From Pyrenula massariospora (lineage: Eukaryota > Ascomycota > Eurotiomycetes > Pyrenulales > Pyrenulaceae): 64,000 nt of DNA. The position numbers and the translations under genes are program-made. The notes beneath the pieces were generated by a model. That model saw only the letters and a list, made by a program, of their open reading frames with translations. It ran no database searches and was not told the origin of the DNA. Below are positions 46,501 through 57,673 of this stretch, piece after piece (positions within the stretch are counted from its first letter, which is position 1; the number at the start of each line of letters is the position of its first letter). The stretch is from contig JAGFMI010000009.1 in assembly GCA_021030905.1 (NCBI GenBank), positions 496,001 to 560,000 of the forward strand, written 5' to 3'.

Positions 46501-48310
46501 TTAAGCATGGACCTGAATTGCCGATAGAGAATTTTCCGTCGAGATATCTTGGGTCTCCGCTCCTGTGGTGGGAGAGATTCGGCCAGCCTGGCTTACATCA
46601 ATGGTCGGTCCTTTGAAATGTCTTCTACCATGAAAAATCCAATTAACGAGTATGAGCAGCAGCACTGCAGCCAATATAGCGCTAGAATAATCTAGGATTT
46701 ATGAGCCTGCTCCTTAAAACAGTCTGCTGCACTTACTCATGTTGCCGGCTGTTGCTGGTAACTGGGCTGGCAAATTGTAGAAGACTAACTCTATAAGCGC
46801 CCAAGCTACTGTGACAGCATTTGCGACCCATCCGAACTTGCCCAAGACAGGTCCCTTCGAAGCAGAGAAGGAGAGCGACTCTCTTCGTTGCCACAGCAGA
46901 GTTAATGCCGGTATGGCAAATGTCATTTGTTCCAGGATTACTCCCGGACTAACTATGGCGTTGAACGCTTGGCTTTGTGAGATACATCCAAACATGAGTT
47001 TTGGGAGGGCTGAGAGATAGGGGGGGGAAGAACAATCATACCTGTGCTCGAGCCTAGGTAAACACAGCCTAGGATGACGACCCAAATTGTATCAAAGCAG
47101 AGAGCCCATACCGGCACCCTGAGCTGGGGATGAATTCTTTTCAAGTATTCTGCTCCCAACATTGCATTGTCTCGAGCAAAGCTCCAAGTTAAACGAGACG
47201 CGGTCTGTTGAATGGATAGCAAGGTGAAGATTAGCATAAGTGCCACAGCCAAGATGAGTACAGTTGCTGCTGTCTTAGAGCCAGTTCCCTGATACCACAT
47301 CTCATAGAGCGGGACTCTATCGAGGATCAGCTCTCGCCATGCTAATGCTCTTCAAGGAGGAATGAAGGAGAATACTAACTTGGTAGGCGTGTTAGTTGCT
47401 GCGGACCAGTCGGCAACACAATAGAATGTCGCTACGAAGAAAACAAAGGTTGTCAGAAAATTCATCACAACTGCGCTTACTATAGCAACTGGCACAGTTC
47501 TTGTTGGATCAGCACACTCCTCGGCTAGGTGGATGGCCCCGTCCAGCCCAGCATAACCGAAATTGATATTCACCAGGCCAGTCATAAAGGCAATACCAGT
47601 AGAGTCCCACCCAGTCTGATCCTGTAACTCCGTCCACACGGAAGCCGAAGACTGCTTGGGGCTTGCTAGAATTAGACACGCAATAATGGCACTAAAAAAA
47701 GTACCGACTGATGTAGCAACTTTTGCGCGCTTTAGTACCTATCGCAACATTATCTAGAGGTTACTCACAACCAAATTTGTAAGTCCAGGCAGCTTTATCA
47801 ATAGCAAAGACATTGAAAGTAACAGCAACGAGAGTCACTGCTTGATATAAAAGGAAGACATGCCAACGCTGAATCTCATAAGCTGGATCGTAGAATTTGA
47901 TAATCCCACAAATTATCTGCGCGGGTATAATAGTGGCGCTAGCGACTAGCCCAATCCAGCCAATTATGTTGATACAACCGCATGCGTAACTCTGCTCAAA
48001 GATTAGCCTATACTCAAGACTCGATTAAAGCTTTTGATACAAGTTGGCGTCTGACAGGCTCAGGAGCAAGCACTGCTGTCCAGTGATACTGTCCCCCAGC
48101 AGTTCCAAAATTCGCTGCCAGCTCTGCTGCCGATAAAGCGATGTTGAAGTAGACTATCGTGATAGTAATGAGCCCATAGATCAGGGCGGGTGGTCCGCCG
48201 TGCGCTACGCCGAGCCCCAAAGTTGCCCCTATGGCAGCCCATGCTTGACAAATGTTAAAAGCAATGACTACAATGTCCAGAGGCCCAAAATTTCTCTTAG
48301 GCTTGTCCAT
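46501..48310 (-). CDS. APC-superfamily amino-acid/GABA-type permease
   Basis: This is a twelve-span amino-acid/choline-type permease of the fungal GABA-permease-like group. Six exons fit with consistent phases: 48310-48041, 47991-47769, 47719-47380, 47349-47042, 46967-46737 and 46691-46501, giving 520 residues. N-terminal MDKPKRNFGPLDIVVIAFN and GATLGLGVAHGGPPALIYGL open the first transmembrane pair. Later come FGYAGLDGAIHLAEECADPT, LTWSFARDNAMLGAEYLKRI, SSTAFNAIVSPGVIL and the C-terminal HGRRHFKGP, all typical of the group. The N-terminal cytosolic tail is short for the family. Intron 2 carries TACTAAA 12 nt before its acceptor. It faces away from the decarboxylase gene, so the two share an upstream region. 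The substrate is unknown. Confidence 0.88.
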
Positions 48311-49641
48311 TTGTCAGGACGATAGAGTGGTTTGGATAGACAGGACAACGTGGAAATCGTTATTTCACGGACAAAGATCCTTCACATCTGCACCTTGATG
48401 CAAGAGCGGGAGTACTATGTGAAAAAAGAGAACACGATCAGTGTATTACCTCACACATGTCTTGGGAGAAAATTTGTTGAGCGGTCGATTCAGAAACCAA
48501 GATGAACATGTGTTGCTAGCTCAGGAAATGATGCGATGATCCTCAATTGGACATGAGAGAGAGATGTAAAATTAATCTTTCCAGTCTGCTCTAGCCATCA
48601 TTGTACGGCACTTTCTAACCTGATCAGTTCCGTTTCAGTCTACTAATATTCAAAGACGTCGTACAAGAGCTTCATTATTCCGTCGATCCCCTGCAGATTG
48701 ACCAGAACTGACGAATTTGTGTCTGTGCCCATGTAACAAGGAGCTCGGAGAGGTTAACGGAACCATTGCTTTAGCACTCGCAGGCATCAGTCTTGGATGC
48801 ATTACAGCGTGTCAAAGACGACTATGTGTACCTCGCATGAGCTGCAGGTCTTGCATGGCGCATGGGGAAACGCCCGGCAGCGCCAAGAAATCTCACCTTT
48901 AAGGCGTCGGCAAGGTAGCGAAAGATCTGAATAGCGCCGGATTATGGCCGAGGCTCTTCATAGCCCCCCGGCTCTTCTCATGCGCATGCGGCTTGTCGGA
49001 TGCATCTTGCTGACATGCTCACGTCACGCTGGCGACATGGTAACAGTTTCAACTTACGAGTTTCGTTGAGCCCCTCGACCATCACGATCTTTGGCTTACA
49101 CACCTAAGCAATGCGCTGACCAATAGACGATCATTTACTTTGCAGATCTACTTCCGCTTCGCAATTGCATTGCAGGCAATCTATGGCATTTTAAAAAGAG
49201 AAAAGCGTATTTCTTACCTATGATGATAAAGTTCCAATGACAGCGGAGGTTTCTAGAGCTGGTGCATCGGGAGGGATCTTTCCCGTTGAAGCATACACAT
49301 CGCGGTATGTCGAACGCCAGAAAAGGCGTGTTCACGATTGCCAGATCGAGTCTCAATTCGTCTCGTTCGGATGAAATCCTGGAGAAATCGTCGCCCGAAA
49401 GAGAACCGCGTTGTCGGTAGAGATATGAGGATCAGACCTGAGTACAAGGTGGCCTCCATGCGCAAAGGGGACTCATGTGGCTATGAGATTTGATCTCATG
49501 GCTTCTAAGCCATTACTGGCTCCTGACTTTGAGCTTGTTATAAAATGGCATCGTGTAGCGCTCAATGGCATAGTAAGAAGGCTATCTTTTCTGTCATGAT
49601 TGCTCTGGCTAAGCAGTCAGCTATTGAGCAAGAAGGCCAAG
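48311..49641. promoter_or_regulatory. Divergent promoter region, permease/decarboxylase
   Basis: This is 1.3 kb between divergent starts and must contain both promoters. It may also hold an unrecognised 5' exon of the decarboxylase gene, whose N-terminus is short. No other gene was recognised. Confidence 0.4.
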
Positions 49642-50880
49642 ATGCATCAGGTCATCAAAGATTTCCACCATACCATTAATTCAGACCCAGAGATTCTAAA
49701 ATTAATGACAGAGATGTTGAGGGAGGTCCCTCATCATCCCAATTACGCTCAAGATCCATTGGGGAAGCCACAAGCCAAAAGCTACCATGATCTCCTAAAG
49801 GCATTTGATACGAACATTGCGAGGGCACCAGAGTGGAACGGCAAGAACCCCGGCGTGAAATGCCTCCCATTCAGCGCACTGCTAAACTGGCCCCTGAGCA
49901 CCGCAAGTGGAAGGGCTTGCTTCCGCAATGAAAAGGTCAATGGTTGCATCCGTGCACTCTTTGCCGCATGGGCTGAATTCCTGGACTCCGAAAGATCTGC
50001 ATATGTGCTGAATGACTCTCCTCAAGGCTGGTTCTGCGCATTAGCACAGGCATTCATCATGTGCGACACTGCCGACCAATCAAACAGACGCTTTGCAGAA
50101 GAATTCTCCTGCGACCCCCAAACACCGTGGAAAACTTACCCCTCCTGGAACGCCTTCTTCACGAGAGAGTTCCGTCCCGGTGTGCGTCCTATTGCGGCAC
50201 CGGATGACCAGAACGTCATCGTCAATGCCTGCGAAGCTGCACCTTTTCGCCTAGTCACTGGCGTGAAGAGTCATGACACCTTCTGGCTCAAAGAACAGCC
50301 TTACTCGCTGCAGGATATGTTTGCCGGTCACCCGTTAGCCGCATTATTTGCAGGAGGTACCATCTATCAAGGATTTCTAAATGCGGGTAGCTATCACAGA
50401 TGGCACAGCCCGGTGGACGGCCGCGTTGTGAGTACGCATGTGCAACCGGGTCTGTACTTTGCGAAGCCAGAGCGAACGAATACTTCAGGGTCTGGCGATG
50501 GTTCCTTCGACCCTACAGACCCCGTTGAGTCCCAGGCGTACATCACACAAGTTTCGAGTCGAGCGATGATCTTCATTGAGGCAGATAATCCGAAGATTGG
50601 GCTCATGTGTGTCATGCCTGTTGGCTGGGTCGAGGCGTCAACCTGCAAAATTGAAGTGCGTGAGCAGCAGCACGTGGTCAAGGGCGACCAACTCGGCATG
50701 TTCCGTTTTGGTGGATCTACTCACTGTCTGATATTCCGTGCTGGGGTGCACTTGAGATGGGACCTTCGAGGCCAAACACCTAGTTCGTCGACACTGATTT
50801 TGCCTGTTAATTCTGCGCTCGCTTTTGTTGAAGAGATTAGCGGTGGAATTTCTGGAAACGCACTGCTTTCAAAGCTTTAG
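49642..50880 (+). CDS. PSD-like pyruvoyl decarboxylase (PSDC/PsiD type)
   Basis: This enzyme belongs to the phosphatidylserine decarboxylase family, in the fungal group with an N-terminal PSDC domain that also contains the tryptophan decarboxylase PsiD. From the ATG at 49642 it has 412 residues. PSDC-type segments are VIKDFHHTINSDPEILKLM, HPNYAQDPLGKPQAKSYHDL and LLNWPLSTASGRACF. The catalytic part has SWNAFFTREFRPGVRPIAAP, GSYHRWHSPVDG with the conserved His, and FGGSTHCLIF, where S359 (codon 50716-50718) should become the pyruvoyl group by self-cleavage at Gly-Ser. All required residues are present. The frame extends upstream without an ATG and family members usually have more N-terminal residues, so an upstream exon is possible. 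It lies between two amino-acid permeases, favouring a free amino acid over a phospholipid as substrate; this is inference. Confidence 0.85.
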   Translation: MHQVIKDFHHTINSDPEILKLMTEMLREVPHHPNYAQDPLGKPQAKSYHDLLKAFDTNIARAPEWNGKNPGVKCLPFSALLNWPLSTASGRACFRNEKVNGCIRALFAAWAEFLDSERSAYVLNDSPQGWFCALAQAFIMCDTADQSNRRFAEEFSCDPQTPWKTYPSWNAFFTREFRPGVRPIAAPDDQNVIVNACEAAPFRLVTGVKSHDTFWLKEQPYSLQDMFAGHPLAALFAGGTIYQGFLNAGSYHRWHSPVDGRVVSTHVQPGLYFAKPERTNTSGSGDGSFDPTDPVESQAYITQVSSRAMIFIEADNPKIGLMCVMPVGWVEASTCKIEVREQQHVVKGDQLGMFRFGGSTHCLIFRAGVHLRWDLRGQTPSSSTLILPVNSALAFVEEISGGISGNALLSKL

Positions 50881-51109
50881 TTGTACGCTTAGACCTTTGT
50901 GTCGCGAGTCTCAATTCTCCTGCATTTCTGCTCTGGTTGCAATGAACTACAAAATTAGCCCACGAAGTCCTCTTAAATACTAGACGCGAATTTTGAAACT
51001 CTAGATCTCTATTGAAGCCTCCATTAACCTTTTCATGGATTTTTTTCGCGGAAGTTTTCAAAGTTATGCGGTATAAAGTTGCAAAATGCGTCCCTGCACC
51101 GAAATTATC

Positions 51110-53030
51110 TTAAGTTAGCGGTACGCTATCCTCGCCAAGGTCATTGAGCGACCCCTGGTACACACGCTTCCCATACCAAAACCACGTAATTAGACTGAAG
51201 ATAATGGTCCCCCCAAACACCAAAGATGCATAATTCATGTTTTGTGCGGTCGCCGGCATCTCTGTGGGAAAAGTTACAAACACAACGGTAAAACAGCCCC
51301 ATAGTAATGCCAATATATTCACTGGCAAGCCAAAGCGCCCTAGATTGAAAGGGGCAAGGGGAGGTTTATTTTCCCTGCTTAGTCGACGTGATATCATTAC
51401 TGCGATGGGCAACATATAAGAGGTATATAATGCCAGGGTTGTTAGGGAGATCACGGCACTGAACGCTGTGGAAGATGCGATATTGATGAGATTCAGGAGC
51501 ATAGCAACGAAAGCGTTAAGTATAATTGCATTGATTGGAACTCGGCGGCGAGGATCCACCTATGTAGAACAATTCGGATTAGGAGCCGTCTCACAAGTCC
51601 AAATGGCTATGAAAATTTCGGTCATTGAAGAGGAAACGCACGTATGCAAAGACCTTGGAGAATGGAAGCCCGTTGTCGCGAGCAAATGCCCAGGTAAGCC
51701 TGGATGTTGATGCGATCATACCCATCTCCGCACCGATAGCGAGGATCAAGAAGATGCTAACGACAGCAGTTGTTGCAGAGGTGGACTGAAAAGCGGTATT
51801 GATGATCGCGACAATTGGAGATTTTGTAGAGCTATCGAGGGCGTCTTCGATGTTTTGGACGCTGAAAAGGAGCCCTATGATGAAACCGAAGGCCAAGATT
51901 CCATTGATAATCATAGAGAGAATCATACTCCTTGGTACTGTCACTGGAGCGTTGTGGACTTCTTCACCTGTATTCGGCATGAGATGTCTAGTGTTGCCGG
52001 AGTCAACGAATTGAAAGCTTGGGCACTCACTTATATGGCAAACGCCTTCAAAGCCTGCTCAACTTTCAGTTTTCTGCTCTCTGACAGTAATAAGGCACAT
52101 ACCTATGAGCGGGTAGGTTACCGTGAGCAGACCTAAGCACCAAGATACTCCGTTGCTACTCCAACCGGAATTATTCTCAAAATCGGTGAAAACGAAGGTC
52201 GCAGAGTTATGCGGTGAGAGATAGACCAGCGGTATAGTCCAGATGAACCATAGGCACACATGAAGTATGCCGACTAGAGTTTCAAGGTGTGGGAGAATCC
52301 TAATACCGAAGATATTAATGCACGTCGAGAATATGACAATGGCCCAGAACATCAAGGTGCCATGCCAGCGCTCATATGCATAGTCTTCGTAGTTTAATAC
52401 CACAAGCGCCTGTAAATTGGTCGCAGTAAGGTAGCCGACGCTCGCAATATTGGCTTGCCAGGCAAAAACAGTCACCCAACCTGCATGGACAGAGGAGTCA
52501 GATATCTTCTGCGCAGAAATTTTTGAATGTGTAAACACAAAACGAACCCGCTATCCAGCTAAGAAGCTTCGAGCTTGATGCATTTGTCAACATTGCCACG
52601 AAATAGTACTGTGCACTAGATACTGGAGCAATTGAAGCCATCTCAGCAAGGGATAGACACAGCATCAATGTCCCCGTCCATGATAGGAAGAATCCGTATA
52701 CAAGAGAAACGGGACCGCCATTTGTAAAGCCGGCAGTTGCTGTTCTACTACTTATCAGCTTTCACTTGGCGACTCAAGGCCATCCCCCTTGAAACTTACA
52801 CTGCAACTGCTTCCCACGATGTGAGCAATATAGAGGAAAAGGCTACGGTGGAGATAAACCCAAATGTCCGCTATAGATCCTTAGCAACTACACGACATCA
52901 GAACGTCTTGACTTACATTCAACTGTTGGCGTTTTCCATGCCTCGCAAGCGCTCGTGTATCGCGGTCCGCCGATTTTACTGCGACTGATTGCTGTGGATG
53001 GGAATTACTATTCCTCAGGCTTTGGTCCAT
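51110..53030 (-). CDS. Second APC-superfamily amino-acid permease
   Basis: This is a twelve-span amino-acid permease of the same superfamily as the gene at 46501-48310 but clearly divergent from it. Seven exons fit in phase: 53030-52917, 52870-52800, 52744-52548, 52480-52103, 52054-52031, 51967-51654 and 51559-51110, giving 515 residues. Key segments are RTFGFISTVAFSSILLTSWE, GGPVSLVYGFFLSWTG and SLAEMASIAPVSSAQYY. Exon 5 is only 24 nt and codes for the stretch that joins PLIG to HISEEVHNAPVTVP, a conserved motif of this family. LTWAFARDNGLPFSKV and DPRRRVPINAIILNAF follow, and the C-terminus is GSLNDLGEDSVPLT. It converges with the decarboxylase gene, 229 bp apart. The substrate is unknown. 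Confidence 0.88.
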
Positions 53031-54609
53031 CGAGATATTATGAATCTACACATGTGAGGATCGTAATCGGAGTGCCTAGAGAAATTAAGAAGTATATCTA
53101 GTAGGGAGCCGAGGGGCAGTAGTAGAGTTTAGGAATCGGTCTGTTTGTAGTCTCGTATGCTGTGTCTTAAGCCTGCATACATCGTGGGAGTAATGTGATG
53201 GATGGTTCTGCGGTCTCTAAAGACAAGTCTGGGTCTCGGTGAGGAACAAGGTCTTGGGACTTGACAGCGAACCGATAGCAGCACCTTCCTTGCAGCTATT
53301 GCGTCACACTCTCCGAGAAGCTTTAGAGCGGGAAGGCTGAAGAGACACACCACCATATTAGCAAAGACGAAAGGCCTAGCAACCAATCAAGAGCGATTTT
53401 GGGGAAGTATTGATGATGCAAACTCTCGATGCGAACCAAACTTGCCGATTGATGTATCAAGGGTAGCAAGTACTATAGACGCGGGGGGGTCCTGAGTAAA
53501 TACCGGTGGCAGCCCATTCTGTAGCATTGCGTCAGCTTGTTCACCGGTTGAGAGCACAGCACGAAATAGAAGATGCAGTAAAAGACAAGAATGTAACCAG
53601 AACCCGCTGGCATGGGAACCCTACCTCACCGGCGCTCAGATCCGCTAGGAAATGCTGCACTGGAAGGCTCAGTCAGCGACGCTAGTATGCATTGATCAAA
53701 CGGGTGCAGTTCCCCGGAGCATAGTGCAGGGCTGGAATCAAGTCCTGAACTTGCACACGCAGGCAACAAGCGAGGCGAGCAGGCTGTCCCAGGCATTCCC
53801 TGTCTCTGATTGAAATGCCTGCCTTGCCTATGAATGTAGATCATCTTGGTGGGGCTAGCCAAAGGACCCAGCCTTCCGTCGGGGATGCACGAAATCTTAG
53901 CTCCCGCCGATATCTTCCTCCTTAAAGAGACACGCAGTGCGGGACACTCAAACGCATAATATTTGATTGCTGTGCTAGACCGCATTAAGTCTAGACAATC
54001 GGTATTAATAAATTACGCGTTTAAGTACCTGGTAGCTGCTTAGGCATAGCATTCCAAACCGAAGGTGGTGTGCCTACAATAGGTCGTTCTCCAAAGTGCG
54101 ATGACTTGAGTGGTAGTCAAGAAGGGAAGATGACATTTAGTGCGCATGATCGGATGATCGGCCTTCACTCAATTTCTGGGATACTGCCTGATTTTGAACT
54201 CAGCTGCAGAGTCTTTTTGACTGATAAGCCCCTTTGTGAAAAGCAAAGCCAGACGTGAACAAAGCCAGACGTGAAGGATGTTCTTTGCTAACCTCTACCA
54301 GGTTTTGGTTTCGGGCTCCCTCATATATGCATGCATAGCTGCACGACATAAACAGGGACTGTATCTGCGGCCGTCGACGAAGTGTTTCCCAACTTTGGTT
54401 GGAGATATCAATATCTGTTTGTGGCTTATGGTCTTACGGGCCATTGCGACAGGAAATGGCCCTCGACTACATCTGCGGTCAAAGACTTCCTAGAGACCAC
54501 TCTGAATTCATGCTTTGTTTTTCGGCCTCTCTATCTGTGCTTTGAGCTTCGGCGTCTGATTCTGCTCTGTCCCCATTTTCTGTATCAGTCTCTAAGGGCC
54601 GCGACAGTC
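53031..54609. other. Intergenic, with a 16-bp tandem duplication
   Basis: This is 1.6 kb with no supportable gene. It contains a perfect tandem duplication of CAAAGCCAGACGTGAA (54244-54259 and 54260-54275) and a short G-run near 53484. Confidence 0.4.
54244..54275. repeat. Perfect 16-bp tandem duplication
   Basis: CAAAGCCAGACGTGAA occurs twice in direct succession, probably from a recent slippage event. Confidence 0.9.
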
Positions 54610-55940
54610 ATGGAATCCCATCTCGAAGGTCGAGCGATCCCGTCACCTCAAAATCAGGGGCCATATATTGTTGTTACGAGCTACATCCTAATGAGCATCA
54701 TGGTGCTATGTACGTTGCTAAAGCTCCGCCCTAGCCGGCACACGATCATACAGCCACCTCGCCTAGACGATTACCTGCTTCTTGTAGCAATGGTATGACG
54801 ACAATCATCCATTGTCTACTGATAGTATATCAGACTAGTCGCTGACTAGGATCCTAGGTCGTTGCTATTGCAGAGAATGTCATGATTCAGGTGGCAGTGG
54901 ATAATGGTTTAGGTAGACACCAAGGGGACCTGCAATCTACCCAAGCAAACTTCGCTCTGAAGGTAAGCTTCGCCTGTGACTGGAGAGAGTTTTAGCTTAC
55001 CTGAAAAATCTTTGAAAAGATGATATATGTGAGCAACATCCTCGCAATCGCCATTCTATTTCTCTCGAAACTCTCCGTGTATGCATTTATCGCGCTCTTG
55101 ACTGTCAAAATATCTACAATTAGAGCAAACCGTGTGACGGCCGTGATTGTAACTCTATGGGGCCCTGCTATGCTATTTGCTGTGGCATTCAGCTGCAAAA
55201 TGCCCGTGCCATGGAAAGCTTCCTCAAGTGACTGCGTAGATCGAGTGAGTGGGACATGCACTGGTTTGAGAGCAACTGATCTGATCTGATACAGCTTGTG
55301 TTGGGTTTTGCTATCGACATATTCAGCATTATCACAGATGTGCTGTTGGTCATAGTGCCAATAGTAACGGTCTGGAAAGTCCGCATAAGAAAACATCAAA
55401 AGGGTATCGTGATGGCTGCATTCGGCACAAGGCTAATGTAAGACATTCCCTACGCGACCTATATTGCGAATTCATCATTTTGCAGTGTTTGTGCTGCGAC
55501 CATAATACATCTTACCACGCTACATTTTGTGGCTTCCTCCGCTGATGAAACTTGTGAGTCTCGGTACAATACGCTACGCTGGAATCTAACTCTCAACGCA
55601 AGACAACTACTATGCGCCAATACTCTGGAATCAGTAAGTGCTATCGTCTAATGCACCTTCTTTCGGACGAGGTACTAACAACTACGTCAGAGTGATCCTT
55701 AACCTAAGCATCATCACTGCAACTATCCCATCTCTACGGCCGGTTTTCAGCAATCTTCAGAGCGGACTTATGGATGTAACGATATCCGCTGGATCAGCCG
55801 GCTCAGTAACCGATCTCTGGACTCAGCGCTTGGAACCGGGTAGCTCATGGAAGCTGTCTAGTGACAGAAATCGTGGTGGAAAAGCTCGTCAGACATTTCG
55901 TGGTCAGATTGAGCTAGCATCTCATGGCTCGGGACCCTGA
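54610..55940 (+). CDS. Fungal rhodopsin-domain (Pth11-like) membrane protein
   Basis: This is a seven-span protein of the fungal rhodopsin-domain/Pth11-like type, a large family of putative receptors. Seven exons fit in phase: 54610-54792, 54858-54962, 55020-55244, 55295-55437, 55486-55553, 55603-55633 (31 nt) and 55691-55940, giving 334 residues. Membrane segments include YIVVTSYILMSIMVLCTLL, DDYLLLVAMVVAIAENVMI, VSNILAIAILFLSKLSVYAF, FAIDIFSIITDVLLVIVPIV and ILNLSIITATIPSLRPVFSN. The LDDY after the first helix and the Cys in DCVDRLVL are family features. There is no CFEM domain at the N-terminus. The C-terminal tail is short and basic. The ligand is unknown. Confidence 0.85.
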
Positions 55941-56562
55941 TGTCTCATAATTGGTGTCGGAGATGCCTAACAGCGTAAGAAGAGGTCCGGTGGACATGCG
56001 AGCCAGCCTGCTGCCAATTCTGCTTTGCTCGTGAGACTCGGTGTCAGGCAAAGGACAACGGGATGGCAGATTGTAGCAACTGTTCCCATCATTCCGATAG
56101 ATTGCATCTCGTGATGAGCTGTCCAAGCACTTCAAGGGTGTCCTGGAGCGGTGTTGCGGAAGGCTTGGGCCGATCTGATCCTAGGATGAGAAGATCTTGA
56201 GATGAAAGTAGGACGCATAGCTGGAACTAGAAGACGCCAAAGAGAAGGCGGACTTACGTATCGACGTAGTCGCTGTCAGGGCTATTGTAGCTGTTGATTT
56301 TGATCGCACCACTCACAAAATCTCTTACGATCCTCTTGCCTCAAGGATCGGAGATCCGCCTAATGTAGCATGGGGCCAAAATTGAATCCCACATTAATCT
56401 TGAGTTGGGAAGGGGATGTATAAAGTCCTGCCTCGTGCGACGTTCTTCATGGACAACTTCGATCCCGCAACTTTCTAAGCTGAGAATTGAAGGCTTAAAC
56501 TGTGTACACTTTCGCAACATTTTGAAAAGTTTTACGCAGAAGGCTGTTGTTTTCGTTACGAT
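55941..56562. promoter_or_regulatory. Intergenic with TATA-like element
   Basis: TATAAAG at about 56419 lies some 140 bp upstream of the amidotransferase start, a plausible TATA box. No gene was recognised. Confidence 0.35.
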
Positions 56563-57673
56563 ATGTCACTTGCTCGAGTAGCGATTCTAGACTGTGATCC
56601 ACTTGTTGCTTCCGTCCGCGCCAAATATGGTGATTATGGCCAGTTGGTCGTTGCGTTGCTAAATGCGGGTTCTAAGCGCCTGAACCTCTCGGGAAAACTT
56701 TTTGATTCCTCCACCTGGAAAGTGACCGAAGAGAGCTTCCACTATCCAAGTTTGGAAACCCAAGACACCTTGATAATCACAGGTTCAAGTAAGTAGCCAT
56801 CTTTTAATTACTACAGAAGAGCTAGAAGCAAAATTAGAGTGTTCCCCGAAGCGTCGCTAAGCTAAGCCACCTTCCCCCTAGGGTTCAGCGCATACGACGA
56901 CGTGCCATGGATCACTAACCTCGTCGAATACACAAAACATGCCCTTAGAGATGCTCGGGTGCGCATCGTCGGCCTGTGCTTCGGTCATCAGATTGTTGGC
57001 CGTGCTTTGGGTGCTGAAGGTGGGCCAAACAAGCTTGGGTATGAGATGAGCGTGTGCGGAATGGCTTTGACGCCGCTTGGGAAAACGATCTTTGGGAAGG
57101 AAGACTTGGTACGTAATATGATAAACGATTCTTGCTGCAGATGCATGTTAGGGCAAGGAAAATGTCGAATGATATGAAAAGGCATAAGATGAGCCTAGTG
57201 CTCAAGCTTCTTCTAAGTCTTTGGCTGGCGACCTCGGCAATGTTGTCGAATGGAAAAGCTATGCCGCCTCCACCAAATCTATGGCGAGACTCTCGTTCTG
57301 GCACACTTACCTTCAAGTTTTCTGTAACTCGGGTTCTAGGCTGACCTTCGTGTAGGCTATCCACCAGATGCACCATGACGTCCTCTACTCCCATCCTCAA
57401 GGCGTAGCTGCTCTGGGCTCCTCGCCTATCTGTGAGGTGCAGGGTATGTTCAGTCCCCGGAAGCTGCTCACCTTGCAGGGTCATCCAGAATTCGACGGCG
57501 ACATAATGGTTTCGCTGCTGGAAGCCACTGACGAGCTTGGATTCAATGACCAGACACTTTGGGAAGATGCAATGGAAAAATCAAAGAAGCCACAAGATGG
57601 AGATGTGGTGGCGAGCGGTATCGTGCGGTTTATTAGGGGGGAGCTTGATAGTTTGGATGCAGGAACTCAGTAA
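56563..57673 (+). CDS. Class I glutamine-amidotransferase-like protein
   Basis: This is a stand-alone GATase1-type protein resembling yeast YLR126C, a family whose biochemical role is poorly defined. Three exons, 56563-56788, 56882-57108 and 57356-57673, give 256 residues. The nucleophile-elbow motif GLCFGHQIVG places the catalytic Cys at C108, and QGHPEFDGDI carries the catalytic His. LITGS then FSAYDDVPWITNL and IHQMHHDVL are typical of this subfamily. The second intron would be 247 nt, unusually long here; an 71-codon frame inside it does not resemble the family. Because the DL/AIHQMHHD junction fits, the long intron is preferred over an extra exon. Confidence 0.82.

Noticed and set aside
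57132-57344. Open frame within the long amidotransferase intron
   Set aside because: It starts at a splice-acceptor-like ATG but does not resemble the family, and the flanking exons already join properly.
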